Assembly (NCBI GenBank): GCA_964527595.1
Contig: CAZGPI010000001.1
Coordinates: 248,001-312,000 of the forward strand
Length of the DNA: 64,000 nt
Reading direction: 5' to 3'
Source of the DNA: GWF2-38-10 sp964527595
Lineage (GTDB): Bacteria; Babelota; Babeliae; Babelales; RVW-14
The notes beneath the pieces were generated by a model. The model saw only the letters and a list, made by a program, of their open reading frames with translations, was not told the DNA's origin and did no database searches. Positions 8,995 to 18,118 of this stretch are shown here, in pieces; the first letter of the stretch is position 1; each line of letters opens with the position of its first letter. The translations under genes were made by a program, and so were the position numbers.

Positions 8995-10602
8995 TTATGC
9001 TCGTAATTGTTTTTTATCAATCTTGCCGGTTGCATTCATCGGAAGATCTTCTAAATAAACAAACTTACGAGGAATTTTGTAAGTAGCTAAATTATGGAAA
9101 CAAAGATCTCTCAACTCTTTTTCCAAGCCTTTATCTTTCGTTTTTACCGCTAAAAAAGCTACCGGAACCTCACCAGACATTTCCTCTGCTTGGCCAACAA
9201 CAGCGGCCTTTAAAACACTTGGATGCGCAAGTAGCACATTTTCGATTTCTGCTGGGTAAATATTAAAGCCCTTGTGAATAATCACATCTTTTAGGCGGCC
9301 CTTTATGGCCAAATTCCCTCTGTGATCAATCATACCTAGGTCGCCAGTATTCAACCACCCGTCGTGCAGAATTTGCGTTGTTGCTTCAGGAAGATTGTAA
9401 TAACCTAGCATTACATTATCACCACGTACCCACAAAGTGCCAACTTGTCCAATCGGCAAACTCAACCCTGAGTCATCTCTAATGTCACAATCAATATCGC
9501 GCAAAACAGGGCCGACCGTATCGGTTGGCTCTGCATAATTTTTATAATTGATCGCAATAACGGGCGATGATTCGGTCAGGCCATATCCCGACGCGATCTT
9601 TCTCCCATAAATCATACTAAAGGCAGATCGAATCTTATCCGGAAGCATATCGGCGCCAGAAACAAAAAACTTAACCGAATCAAGTTGTGCCGTTTTCATA
9701 AGACATAACAAACCGTATAATGCAGGCACGCCAATAAACAACGTCGGCTTATGCGCCAACCCTTCCGAGATAAGTCTTCTGTCTATTTTTTGCACAACGA
9801 TAACAGAAGATCCTGTCATTGCCGGCACCCAAATACATACATTTTGAGCAAAAACATGGAATAGCGGCAAAACACAAAAAAATCTTTCCCCATCGCACAA
9901 ATTACACATCCTAATGCGAGCGGCAACCTGTAAAACATTGGTTACGATATTTTTTGACGAAAGCATAACCCCTTTAGGCAAGCCCGTAGTTCCTGATGTA
10001 TAAAGCAATAGACACAACTCATCGCTCGGCAACTCTGGCAATTCAACCAATGCCGCATCCTCATCAAAGCGCTCAGGAATAGGCATTTCCCAATCAATAG
10101 CATCCGCTATTAACATTATCTGTGGAAGCTGAACAAGAAGTTCTGTGTGTAAAAATTTATCTAAATTTGTTTGATATTGCGAAGACACAATGATTAAGCG
10201 CGGCGCCGCATCATTAATGACATGCGCAAGCTCTCTTTCATGCAAATAAATATTTATAGGGACCGCAACGGCAGCGCACTGCCAAATTGCCCAATATGCA
10301 ACATAAAAATCTAAAGAATTTTCGCAATAAAGAAGCACTCGATCTCGAGGTTGTATGCCTTGTTGCTTTAGTTTATTGCTCAGCGAAAGCGCACGAAAAA
10401 AGAGCTCTCGATAAGATATCGACCGCTCTTTTCCGATAAGCGCCAGATTATTGGGATATTTTTTATATGCCCGCTGAAGGAGTTTGCCCGAAAAGATCAA
10501 CCCGTTGCTATAAGTGCAATCATCCTTCAAGCGTGCATAAAAGTCATGTTCATTGAGCAAGCTTTTTCTGAATATTTTTTTCAACCAGCCAAAATTACCC
10601 AT
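8995..10602 (-). CDS. AMP-forming acyl-CoA ligase (long-chain fatty-acid type)
   Basis: A 535-aa adenylate-forming enzyme that activates a carboxylic acid to acyl-AMP and then acyl-CoA. It shows the P-loop-like YTSGTTGLPKGV near residue 200, GYGLTESSPV near 340, the NTGDLG and GRLKDVI segments near 420-435, HKGFNIYPAEIE, and the C-terminal catalytic lysine in ATGKIDKKQLR. Length and motifs fit FadD-like fatty acid ligases, so the likely substrate is a scavenged fatty acid for phospholipid synthesis; acyl specificity is inferred. The ferredoxin gene ends 22 bases upstream of its start, consistent with one operon. Confidence 0.87.
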   Translation of the reverse strand: MGNFGWLKKIFRKSLLNEHDFYARLKDDCTYSNGLIFSGKLLQRAYKKYPNNLALIGKERSISYRELFFRALSLSNKLKQQGIQPRDRVLLYCENSLDFYVAYWAIWQCAAVAVPINIYLHERELAHVINDAAPRLIIVSSQYQTNLDKFLHTELLVQLPQIMLIADAIDWEMPIPERFDEDAALVELPELPSDELCLLLYTSGTTGLPKGVMLSSKNIVTNVLQVAARIRMCNLCDGERFFCVLPLFHVFAQNVCIWVPAMTGSSVIVVQKIDRRLISEGLAHKPTLFIGVPALYGLLCLMKTAQLDSVKFFVSGADMLPDKIRSAFSMIYGRKIASGYGLTESSPVIAINYKNYAEPTDTVGPVLRDIDCDIRDDSGLSLPIGQVGTLWVRGDNVMLGYYNLPEATTQILHDGWLNTGDLGMIDHRGNLAIKGRLKDVIIHKGFNIYPAEIENVLLAHPSVLKAAVVGQAEEMSGEVPVAFLAVKTKDKGLEKELRDLCFHNLATYKIPRKFVYLEDLPMNATGKIDKKQLRA

Positions 10603-10624
10603 AAAAATCTTTGCTCATTTAAAA

Positions 10625-10816
10625 CTAATCTTTTTCTTCAAAAACAATAACTTGAACCGGACACAAATCGGCAGCTTCCTGAATTAATGCTTTGTGTTTT
10701 TCAAGGTTAGCATCAGGCAAAATATCTGCTGTGCGATTGATGGTAAAAACCTGCGGGCAAATAGCTGCGCATGAGCCACACGAAACGCACCCCGGTTCTA
10801 TATAAAGTTTTTTCAT
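10625..10816 (-). CDS. Small [4Fe-4S] ferredoxin
   Basis: The reading frame extends to 11044, but that extension only shadows the acidic protein in another frame. The real start is the ATG at 10816, giving 63 aa. Cluster ligands are C10, C13 and C16 (CVSCGSC) plus C52 of a CP motif near the end, with an extra Cys at 20, the layout of single-cluster Thermotoga/Bacillus-type ferredoxins. It would carry one electron at low potential in the cytosol. The partner enzyme is not in the window. The start lies about 25 bases past the stop of the acidic Cys-rich gene. Confidence 0.85.
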   Translation of the reverse strand: MKKLYIEPGCVSCGSCAAICPQVFTINRTADILPDANLEKHKALIQEAADLCPVQVIVFEEKD

Positions 10817-10841
10817 GAAAAACTCTTGTCTTAATGCGTTA

Positions 10842-11516
10842 TTATTTGGCTTTCTTTTTGTCGTTGCCTTCTGCTTGTTCAGCGAGCTCGTTAAACTTGG
10901 CAAAAACATCAACCTCACCACAGCACCCAGCTTTGTCGCCAGATTTTGAGCTGCAAGAACAATCGTCTTCATTGCAATCGTCACAATCACAATCTTCGTC
11001 ATCTTCATCGCATTCTTCATCAAGATCTTCTTGATCTTGAACAAATGTTTCCAAGAGCAACTCGACTTCTTTTATGCTACCTTCATTGAGCGCTTCCTTG
11101 ATATCTTCAATCATGTTGAGAAGATTTTCTTTTGAAAGTTCGCCTTCTTCGATAACATTACGCTTGAGCTCTTCGGTGCTCAAAAGCTCTTCATCTTCAT
11201 CAATCATCAAATCCATGACTTCTTTTGCTTTTTCTTTATCAGAAATCTTTCGAACATTTTCAAGCATGGCTGTTTGCTCAACCAAGAAATCAACGTCTTC
11301 TTGAGTTTCTTCGTCAAACTTCTTTGCCTGCTCTACAATCAACTCATGGATTTTTTCTAATCCGCGAGCGTCCTCAGGATCGCTAACGTTTTTAGCTTTT
11401 TTATCAACCATGGCAAGAAAATCAGCAAAAATACTTGCGCATTCTTTTTGTGCTTCTTTTTGTTTTTCAAGTAAAAAAGCGGACTGCTCGAGCAATATTT
11501 CTAATTTTGACATCAT
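10842..11516 (-). CDS. Acidic helical protein with a Cys/Asp-rich, probable metal-binding tail
   Basis: About 225 aa from the ATG at 11516 (GGAAGG six bases upstream; an ATG three bases later is equally possible). Residues 1-170 are highly charged and predicted helical, with coiled-coil-like heptads and three stretches rich in Glu and Lys. Around 175-205 is a segment of Asp, Glu and about ten Cys (ECDEDDEDCDCDDC, DDCSCSS, GCCGE), then a Lys-ending tail. No family is recognised. The Cys/Asp cluster suggests binding of iron, zinc or a metal cluster, and the ferredoxin gene directly downstream supports a metal or redox link. Function is unknown. Confidence 0.7.
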   Translation of the reverse strand: MMSKLEILLEQSAFLLEKQKEAQKECASIFADFLAMVDKKAKNVSDPEDARGLEKIHELIVEQAKKFDEETQEDVDFLVEQTAMLENVRKISDKEKAKEVMDLMIDEDEELLSTEELKRNVIEEGELSKENLLNMIEDIKEALNEGSIKEVELLLETFVQDQEDLDEECDEDDEDCDCDDCNEDDCSCSSKSGDKAGCCGEVDVFAKFNELAEQAEGNDKKKAK

Positions 11517-11668
11517 GAGGCACCTTCCATAAATTTTCATTAATGTTTATATATGAGAACACAAACCAATATAAATACTCGTCTATTTTACCCTAATATA
11601 CGAATTTGTGCGAGGAAAACAAAACAAATACAGATAGAAAGATTAAGCCTTGTTCTGCCCATTGTTTT

Positions 11669-12934
11669 TTAGACTTTTATGGTTTTTTTGTAAAAATCTT
11701 CACGATTTTGCAACATTTTAACATATGCCAAAGGTAAAACACTTCTTAAAATCCCCGTAACCTTTTCATAATCTTCTGGAGCTACCTTGGCAGAACTAAC
11801 CTTATCGGACTTGATGCTTGATTTATGCTTTTCGGTCAATAAGCCTGGCTCCTTAATGCTTTTTGCCGGCAACTTCCAATATGAACCCAAAAAGCTCACC
11901 CCTATATTCCCTTTATCACAAAACAAAAGGTAAATGACTCGCATCGTTGCGTCGTACTTCTTACCATCAACCTCAATCAATTTCGATGGTGCATATTCTT
12001 CTATCAAAAAAGTTTTATTTTTATCTTTTACCCAATAGCCATAAGTTGGGTCGGTAAGATCGGGAAACAGGCTCGGGTTTTCTACAATCGCCCTAAGGGT
12101 CCTGCGCAAATCCCTTCTTTTCACAATAATTATCCCATTACCCTTAGCTGAATTTATCGGCTTAATAACGAAACAATCACATTGTAATTTATCGGTAACC
12201 TTTTTGGCCAACTCTCGATAATAATTCTTTTCAAGAACGATGCATTTTGGCCGATATTTTTTTAATACATCATCTTCAAACAATGAGTCCATAAGGATTT
12301 TATTGTTACCAAATAACCCAAGCGCCTCACATAATATCAAGGCCTTAGGATGCCGTTTTTTGAGTACCATTGCTGAAGGGGTGCGATATCCGTTATCGCG
12401 CAACACGACAACAGCATTGTGGTCAGAAAAGAAGCCAGCCGGCTTTTCTTGTTTTAGGCAGTCGATAAACGAAACGTCTTGTCCTAGTTTTTGCAAATCA
12501 CGAGCATACCTACCGCCCAAGGCCTCATATTCTGTAAGAGCTTTTTCACTACGCATTTCGTCGGTAAAGCCATTAATAATAAGCCTCGGTGACAAATTTA
12601 AGCAACTGCAAAAATGCCACAGAGTCCGCCAAACAGTACCATTCCGGTAGAGTTTATCAAACCCCTTAAACATAGAACGCGGACCCTCTCCCAATTCGCA
12701 AATTTTTAGATTCTCTCCGTCAAATTTTAAATCAACAATACCCAATGATATATCGCTGGAAAATTGATTTTGTGGAACAGTTTCAACTACCAGACTATCC
12801 AAAGTATCGCGGCACACTTCAAATTCATGAGAATAATTTTTAATTTTCGTCGCAAAAACAGTAACGTTGCTACAAAAAACAACACCCGCTAAACACAGAA
12901 ATAGAGCCGCTCTTTTTTTAAGTATCTTTTCCAC
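11669..12934 (-). CDS. Secreted ATP-grasp protein 1
   Basis: 421 aa from a GTG at 12934 with GGAAGGG six bases upstream. Residues 1-28 form a signal peptide (EKILKKR, then a hydrophobic core ending VTVFA). An N-terminal domain bears GIVDLKFDGENLKICELGEG (65-84). The ATP-grasp half shows FVIKPINSAKGNGIIIV (255-271, ATP-binding K258 and the small-residue loop), FLIEEYAPSK (309-318) and KKYDATMRV (325-333), a layout seen in RimK and tubulin-tyrosine-ligase-like ligases. Such enzymes join a carboxylate to an amine using ATP. Two paralogs lie nearby. An exported ATP-using enzyme is odd; substrate unknown. Confidence 0.72.
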   Translation of the reverse strand: MEKILKKRAALFLCLAGVVFCSNVTVFATKIKNYSHEFEVCRDTLDSLVVETVPQNQFSSDISLGIVDLKFDGENLKICELGEGPRSMFKGFDKLYRNGTVWRTLWHFCSCLNLSPRLIINGFTDEMRSEKALTEYEALGGRYARDLQKLGQDVSFIDCLKQEKPAGFFSDHNAVVVLRDNGYRTPSAMVLKKRHPKALILCEALGLFGNNKILMDSLFEDDVLKKYRPKCIVLEKNYYRELAKKVTDKLQCDCFVIKPINSAKGNGIIIVKRRDLRRTLRAIVENPSLFPDLTDPTYGYWVKDKNKTFLIEEYAPSKLIEVDGKKYDATMRVIYLLFCDKGNIGVSFLGSYWKLPAKSIKEPGLLTEKHKSSIKSDKVSSAKVAPEDYEKVTGILRSVLPLAYVKMLQNREDFYKKTIKV

Positions 12935-12947
12935 AGCCTGCCCTTCC

Positions 12948-14171
12948 CTACCGATTTAAACGGCGCTTTATAAAAGATTGCCGAACCTTTTTAGCCGCCT
13001 CTTTCATTTCAATACTATACATTTTTTTAAAAACTTTTGGCAGCACAGCACCAAGTATCATTGTAACCAATTTGTAATCGTCACGATCTACAAGACAAGA
13101 ACTTTGCCCATCGTTAACAATATGCGATTTGTGTGTTTCGGTAATCGTTCCACCCTCAGATATAGCTTTTGCAGGCAATTTCCAATACGCATCCAAAAAT
13201 GTAACGAGTGGTAGATTGTCTTCAACGATCACGATAAAAGCAACCCGCATCGTTGGATCATACCACTTATTGTTGACATGAACGGGAAGCGACTCAACAA
13301 ATTCTTCAACCAGAAAGGTCTCTTCTTTATCGGCCTGCCAATAATCTATTTCTGAGTCTTGCAATATAGGCAATTCTTTTTTTTTACCAACAACGCAAGT
13401 CAATGCTTCTTGTAGTAAATCGTTTTCAACAATAACAATACCACGGCCCATTGATGACGCAATTGGCTTAATAACATAGCGCGCCGCCGGCATAAATCTA
13501 AAAATATCATTAATCTGCGCCGAACAGTTCCGTTTGTTACATACTCTGCAATGAGGTCGATAGCCAATCAGATCATTGTCTCCATCAAACAATAAATGGG
13601 TTAAGTATTTGTTTCCGACAACCCCCGCACTCGTTTGATCTAAAACTAAAATATTTTGATGTTGTTTAATAAAATTTTGCAATGAATCCATCTTTTTTCT
13701 AATAATAAGAAACCCTGAATAGTCCGATATTTTTATTTTATCCTTTTTATCGGCTTTTTGCTCAGAAGCTTGTTTAAATTCTGCATCATTCTGCAACTCA
13801 AGTAATGACCTAAAAGTTCGCCCGCCAATTTTCTTAAAATCATTACACGCTATTTCTTGAATATTTTCATCATTTAATCGCGGAGAAACAAACCAAATCG
13901 GCTTCTTAAATTGTGCCAAATATTCCCAAACAAGCGCCCACATTTTACCGGGACCATGCAGCGCATCATATCCCCTAAAAGTAGAATAAACCCCCTGGCC
14001 AAATTCACAAATTTTAAGCCGATCGCCATCAAATTTAAGATCGGCAATACAAAATGAAATTTGCGGAGAAATCTCTTCAATTGAACCTCCGCTGAGTACC
14101 TCAGCACACAAAAAAAATATGCTCAATATATATATATATATATTCACGCGATTATCCCACCCAAAAAACAT
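12948..14171 (-). CDS. Secreted ATP-grasp protein 2
   Basis: 407 aa from the ATG at 14171; the frame opens at a TTG at 14183 overlapping the upstream stop. Residues 1-27 look like a signal peptide with a Tyr/Ile core coded by an (AT)9 tract at 14126-14143. Conserved blocks match ATP-grasp protein 1: IADLKFDGDRLKICEFGQG, YVIKPIASSMGRGIVIV, FLVEEFVESL and YDPTMRVAF, then SYWKLPAK-like DAYWKLPAKAI and TETHKSHI. A CxxC-type pair (VCNKRNC) near residue 195 is not shared by the paralogs. It sits between a glycosyltransferase and ATP-grasp protein 1, 13 bases from the latter, so the three form an operon. Confidence 0.72.
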   Translation of the reverse strand: MFFGWDNRVNIYIYILSIFFLCAEVLSGGSIEEISPQISFCIADLKFDGDRLKICEFGQGVYSTFRGYDALHGPGKMWALVWEYLAQFKKPIWFVSPRLNDENIQEIACNDFKKIGGRTFRSLLELQNDAEFKQASEQKADKKDKIKISDYSGFLIIRKKMDSLQNFIKQHQNILVLDQTSAGVVGNKYLTHLLFDGDNDLIGYRPHCRVCNKRNCSAQINDIFRFMPAARYVIKPIASSMGRGIVIVENDLLQEALTCVVGKKKELPILQDSEIDYWQADKEETFLVEEFVESLPVHVNNKWYDPTMRVAFIVIVEDNLPLVTFLDAYWKLPAKAISEGGTITETHKSHIVNDGQSSCLVDRDDYKLVTMILGAVLPKVFKKMYSIEMKEAAKKVRQSFIKRRLNR

Positions 14172-14179
14172 TTTATTTC

Positions 14180-15394
14180 TCAATCAATATAAACATCATG
14201 GTACATTTTCTTAATGTTTTTTATCAAAGACTCGCTAGTAAAGGACTCTCTAACAAGTTCAAAGACATTTTTCCCAAGACGTTCTTGCAAATCCTTATTA
14301 TCAATTATTACCTTGATTTTTAAGGCTAAATCAACAGGATCATTATTTTTAAAAAGAAGCCCTGTTTTCTGATTAAAAATAATATAGTTTGCCGCAGCAA
14401 TTTGGTCCGAAACAATAATTGGCTTCTTAAGCAATGCTGCCTCAACAATAACCGCGCCAAAAGACTCACCTTTACTGGAAAGAACATTAATGTCCGAATG
14501 ATAAAAAATGGCAGGAACCTCATCAGAAAAGCCTAATATATGCACCCAGTTTTGTAAATTTAATAGAATTATCGATTTTTCAATTTTGCCCCTCAAGACC
14601 CCATCCCCAACCAACATGAGCTTTACGGGCGTTTTCAATGTATAAACGAGGTAATGAATTGCCTGCAAAAGACACTCATGATTTTTATATTCGGTAAACG
14701 AAGCGGCCATAACTACGACAGGATTATCACCAATATCAATATTAAATCTTTTCTTAAAGAAAGCTCCGCTTGATTGCGAAGTGGTAAAATTTAAAAACCT
14801 TTCATCGTCAACACACGGTGGCGTATGCCATACTTTCTTTTTTTTTAGCCGCAAGCAATGGTTCATATCTTCGATATGATCTACAACATCTTTACTAACA
14901 GCTGCAACATAATCAAATGAACTAATGATTTCAGGCGCTGGAATGGCAGGACTATGCCATGTAAAAAGTGTTTTAACCGGAAAAAGCTCTTTGATTCTTT
15001 TTGCTACTAGGTGTGATTGCGGTGGATAATTAAAATGTATAATGTCTATTTTTCGCTTAGAACAAACCACAATTAAACTACGCAAAAGGCTTTCAGCGAA
15101 AAGTTTTTTATTTTTTTTAAAGGTAAAATAATGAAGATTTTGCTTATCAAACTCTTTTTGAATCTTTGAATTTTCTTTGATTAAAACACATACTTCATAT
15201 CCATCATTTAAAAGATTTTTATAAAGCTTGGTTATATATTGAGATATTCCTCCCCACGTAGGAGCAAGGTGCACCAAAAGAATTGACGGCTTAGAATTAT
15301 CTGGTATAGCAATTCTCGAAACAGCAAAATTTATAGACAAAAATGAACCTATTAAAAAAAAACAGATTGTTTTTCTGTTTAAAAAAAAATTCAT
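14180..15394 (-). CDS. Secreted GT4-type glycosyltransferase A
   Basis: The start is set at the ATG at 15394, preceded by AAAGGA; the frame is open to 15481. The first 24 residues (NFFLNRKTICFFLIGSF...) look like a signal peptide. The rest is a GT-B fold family 4 retaining transferase: N-terminal LVHLAPTWGGISQYITKL, FTWHSPAIPAP near residue 135, VVMAASFTEYKNHECLLQA, LMLVGDGVLRG, and the donor-site E-x7-E type SSKGESFGAVIVEAALLKKPI. GT4 enzymes normally use cytosolic nucleotide sugars, so an export signal is unexpected. Downstream genes are two ATP-grasp proteins. Confidence 0.78.
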   Translation of the reverse strand: MNFFLNRKTICFFLIGSFLSINFAVSRIAIPDNSKPSILLVHLAPTWGGISQYITKLYKNLLNDGYEVCVLIKENSKIQKEFDKQNLHYFTFKKNKKLFAESLLRSLIVVCSKRKIDIIHFNYPPQSHLVAKRIKELFPVKTLFTWHSPAIPAPEIISSFDYVAAVSKDVVDHIEDMNHCLRLKKKKVWHTPPCVDDERFLNFTTSQSSGAFFKKRFNIDIGDNPVVVMAASFTEYKNHECLLQAIHYLVYTLKTPVKLMLVGDGVLRGKIEKSIILLNLQNWVHILGFSDEVPAIFYHSDINVLSSKGESFGAVIVEAALLKKPIIVSDQIAAANYIIFNQKTGLLFKNNDPVDLALKIKVIIDNKDLQERLGKNVFELVRESFTSESLIKNIKKMYHDVYID

Positions 15395-15582
15395 CCAAAT
15401 TCCTTTCATTGAAAACAAAAAATAAGCATTCTTTTTCTTAAAATTAAAACCGGAAAAACCTAATTGCACTAAATTTAACACCTCTTTAACTGTTATATCT
15501 AATTAATTGATTTTTTCATTGTTTTTATCTTAAAATAAAGTATCTATTTTATACAATCAACCTAAAACAAGAGAGGCCTATC

Positions 15583-16935
15583 ATGCTTGCAACAAATTTT
15601 ATTCAATTCATTTTTTTCTTAGCAATAAATCTTGCCTTCTATTCTGCCAGCAGCATCGATATAAAAAAAACTGATTTTGTCACATATAACAAATTTGATA
15701 TCATAGCCAAATATATTTACGCAAAAAATAATAACTTATCCGTCTCATCTAATTGGCCAACAAAATTATATCAAGAACACCTTTGCACATTAGGAAAATT
15801 AACTGAACCTAATTTAAAAAACGATACCCAAGACAAAAAAGTATTTGATGCGCTTCTCGAAGCTATCAAAGGGGAGTCCAGCAACGAAGCCATTCAATCG
15901 TTATTACTACAAAATTCATCGCTTGATGAATCACACACCCTTGCCGCATTCCTACTCTATAATAAAAAGCTACCGTTAATAACGAGCCTGCAAGCGTCCA
16001 CAGGCATAACTACCGAATACCTAAAGGCCAACAACACCCACTGCTTAGATGAAATCTATGTCGATGCTATGGCTCTACAATATTGTGAACTAAAGGGAAA
16101 CACCTATATCGCACTATTATTTCCATGCGTTAAAAATATGTACAATATAATAGAAAAAATATTTAATAACTTTGGCACGATTGTCTATACAAAGGACGTT
16201 GAGTTATCGCAGCAGGGAGCTTTTAACCTCATTCGCATTGCATATGAAAATGCTAAATACATAGGAAATTACGAAAACAATTTCTTAGGAGCAAGAATAA
16301 ACACCGGCAAAAGGTTTCTCAATCGATCAAGCTCTGGACTATATCCCATCAAAGCAATTTTATTTGAATGCAAAAACCTAGCAACCGTACGAGAGTGTAA
16401 AAAAACAATCAGAGACCTTTTTAATTACGGTCCGTACCCAATCCATATTAATGATACCCACGAAGAAACATTAATCCTTTCTCGAACCTTTTTTCATAAG
16501 AACAGTATTGATTTTTTAAACCGAGCACAATTTAAAAACTTCGACCATTTTGATAAATATATCGCTGCCTTTAAGTATTTTATAACAAAAAACAGATTCA
16601 ATCAGGAATGCTTTTGTGTTGACGGTAGCGCAATAATGGCCGCCTATGGGTTAAGAGATTGCGGTGACATTGATTTTCTGCACCATGGGTACGATTTCTT
16701 GCCTAAACAACTTAAATCTCACCCAATAATACATAGCCATAACATCGATACAATGAGGTATCATGCGCACGAAAAAGATGAGATCATATTTAACCCTGAA
16801 AATTATTTTTATTACAAAAACTTGAAATTTGCCACCCTACAAGAGCTCAGAGCAACAAAGTTAAATAGGTTGTTGAAAAAAGATCCTATCGATGTGGACA
16901 TGATCAACGCCTGCTTAGATACTCCGCTTTCGTAA
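15583..16935 (+). CDS. Secreted ParB/Srx-like plus nucleotidyltransferase-like protein 1 (NTase motif intact)
   Basis: 450 aa with a signal peptide (hydrophobic 8-22). Residues 38-130 correspond to the ParB/sulfiredoxin-like domain of the paralog at 18115-19404 (FDIIAKYIYAK, LYQEHL), but its GAHR signature is replaced by ESHT near 116. Residues 345-435 look like a polymerase-beta-fold nucleotidyltransferase: DGSA at 347-350, RDCGDIDFL at 358-366 with the metal-binding DxD, and a C-terminal ATKLNRLLKKDPIDVDM tail of the kind seen in such proteins. The likely chemistry is nucleotide or sugar-phosphate transfer; substrate unknown. It is transcribed divergently from the GT4 A operon and overlaps the convergent GT4 B stop. 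Confidence 0.62.
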   Translation: MLATNFIQFIFFLAINLAFYSASSIDIKKTDFVTYNKFDIIAKYIYAKNNNLSVSSNWPTKLYQEHLCTLGKLTEPNLKNDTQDKKVFDALLEAIKGESSNEAIQSLLLQNSSLDESHTLAAFLLYNKKLPLITSLQASTGITTEYLKANNTHCLDEIYVDAMALQYCELKGNTYIALLFPCVKNMYNIIEKIFNNFGTIVYTKDVELSQQGAFNLIRIAYENAKYIGNYENNFLGARINTGKRFLNRSSSGLYPIKAILFECKNLATVRECKKTIRDLFNYGPYPIHINDTHEETLILSRTFFHKNSIDFLNRAQFKNFDHFDKYIAAFKYFITKNRFNQECFCVDGSAIMAAYGLRDCGDIDFLHHGYDFLPKQLKSHPIIHSHNIDTMRYHAHEKDEIIFNPENYFYYKNLKFATLQELRATKLNRLLKKDPIDVDMINACLDTPLS

Positions 16936-18118
16936 TATCTTTAATGATTTTCTCATACTTACTAAGCTTTTTGTCGTTTAAAAATGTCTTAATAACATGA
17001 TTATATGCATTCTCGCCTAACTGTTTGCACAAAATTGGATTATCCACCAGAAGTTCAATTGCGTCAATCAAGTCATCTTCGTTGTCATTTTTAAAAAGCA
17101 ACCCGGTTTCCTTATGTTTGAGAATTATTTCAGCGCCAGTACCAATAGCCCCAATCGATGGCTTCTTCATTAATCCAGCCTCTATATGAACTAAACCAAA
17201 AGACTCACGCTTGCTCGGTAGAACATGTATATCTGAGTGAAACATTAACCCTGGAATATCGTGAACAAATCCCAAAAAATGAACCACGTCTCGTAGTCCC
17301 ATATCCATAACCATTCGCTCGAAATAAGGGCGCTTGCTCCCATCGCCAGCAATCATTACATCTATTTTCTTTTTATTTAAATTTATCTTTTTCAAAGCCC
17401 TAAACAATAAAGGGAAGTTTTTGCAATCGCAAACACTGTCATACATGTTTGCAACTACCACAACAATCGGAATGTTGCTGACCCTTATTCCAAATTGACT
17501 AAAAAATTCGACATTGTTGTTCTGAGGCATCATTGTTAAGAATTTTTCTTCATCAACAAATGGGTATATTTCTTCAATTTTTTTTATATTCAATTTCAGT
17601 CGACCGCTGGCTTTCCTTATCAAATTCAATGTTTCTTGATTGGCGCAAACAATTGCATCTGCAAATTTTAGTCGATTAAAATTTATTGTTTTTTTTGTCA
17701 TAGGCATATGCATGGTCAAAATAGTTTTTACCTTAAGCACATTTTCTAGCTCTTTTTTAACCAATAATTGCACCTGCTGGGTACATATAACAATATTTGC
17801 TGTTGTTTTATCGCACCAGCCCAAAACATCTTGCGCTAATTCTTTTTGAGAAAACGTAGCGCAGGGCAAGCTGCTTTTCATTAGAATCGCCTCAGTTTTT
17901 GACCCCTTTTCAACCATAATAATAACTTTATACCCATGTAATAATAAAAGTTTATATAAGGTAACATTGTGAGTCTCAGAACCACCAAATTCAGTTGAGG
18001 CTGTTGTCAAAATAACAATATTAATATCGCTACTAGGCAAACAAATTAATAAACAATTCCACCAAAAAATAACTGTCGCAATCATTATATAAGAACGTAT
18101 ATTTATCCAAACCTTCAT
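16904..18118 (-). CDS. Secreted GT4-type glycosyltransferase B
   Basis: 404 aa. The ATG overlaps the stop of the upstream gene in an ATGA, so it is translationally coupled to the ParB/Srx-like paralog 2. The N-terminus has a hydrophobic stretch (MIATVIFWWNCLLICL) that looks like a signal peptide or anchor. GT-B features follow: TTASTEFGGSETHNVTLYKLLLLHG, LTMHMPMT, IVVVANMYDSVCDCKNFPLL, VMIAGDGSKRPYF and LPSKRESFGLVHIEAGLMKKPSIG. This is a family 4 retaining glycosyltransferase by motif; donor and acceptor are unknown. Its 3' end overlaps that of the plus-strand NTase-like gene by 32 bases. Confidence 0.77.
   Translation of the reverse strand: MKVWINIRSYIMIATVIFWWNCLLICLPSSDINIVILTTASTEFGGSETHNVTLYKLLLLHGYKVIIMVEKGSKTEAILMKSSLPCATFSQKELAQDVLGWCDKTTANIVICTQQVQLLVKKELENVLKVKTILTMHMPMTKKTINFNRLKFADAIVCANQETLNLIRKASGRLKLNIKKIEEIYPFVDEEKFLTMMPQNNNVEFFSQFGIRVSNIPIVVVVANMYDSVCDCKNFPLLFRALKKINLNKKKIDVMIAGDGSKRPYFERMVMDMGLRDVVHFLGFVHDIPGLMFHSDIHVLPSKRESFGLVHIEAGLMKKPSIGAIGTGAEIILKHKETGLLFKNDNEDDLIDAIELLVDNPILCKQLGENAYNHVIKTFLNDKKLSKYEKIIKDITKAEYLSRR

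Noticed and set aside
10817..11044. N-terminal extension of the ferredoxin frame to 139 aa
   Set aside because: The extension overlaps the acidic Cys-rich gene in another frame and is low-complexity; the ferredoxin begins cleanly at 10816.
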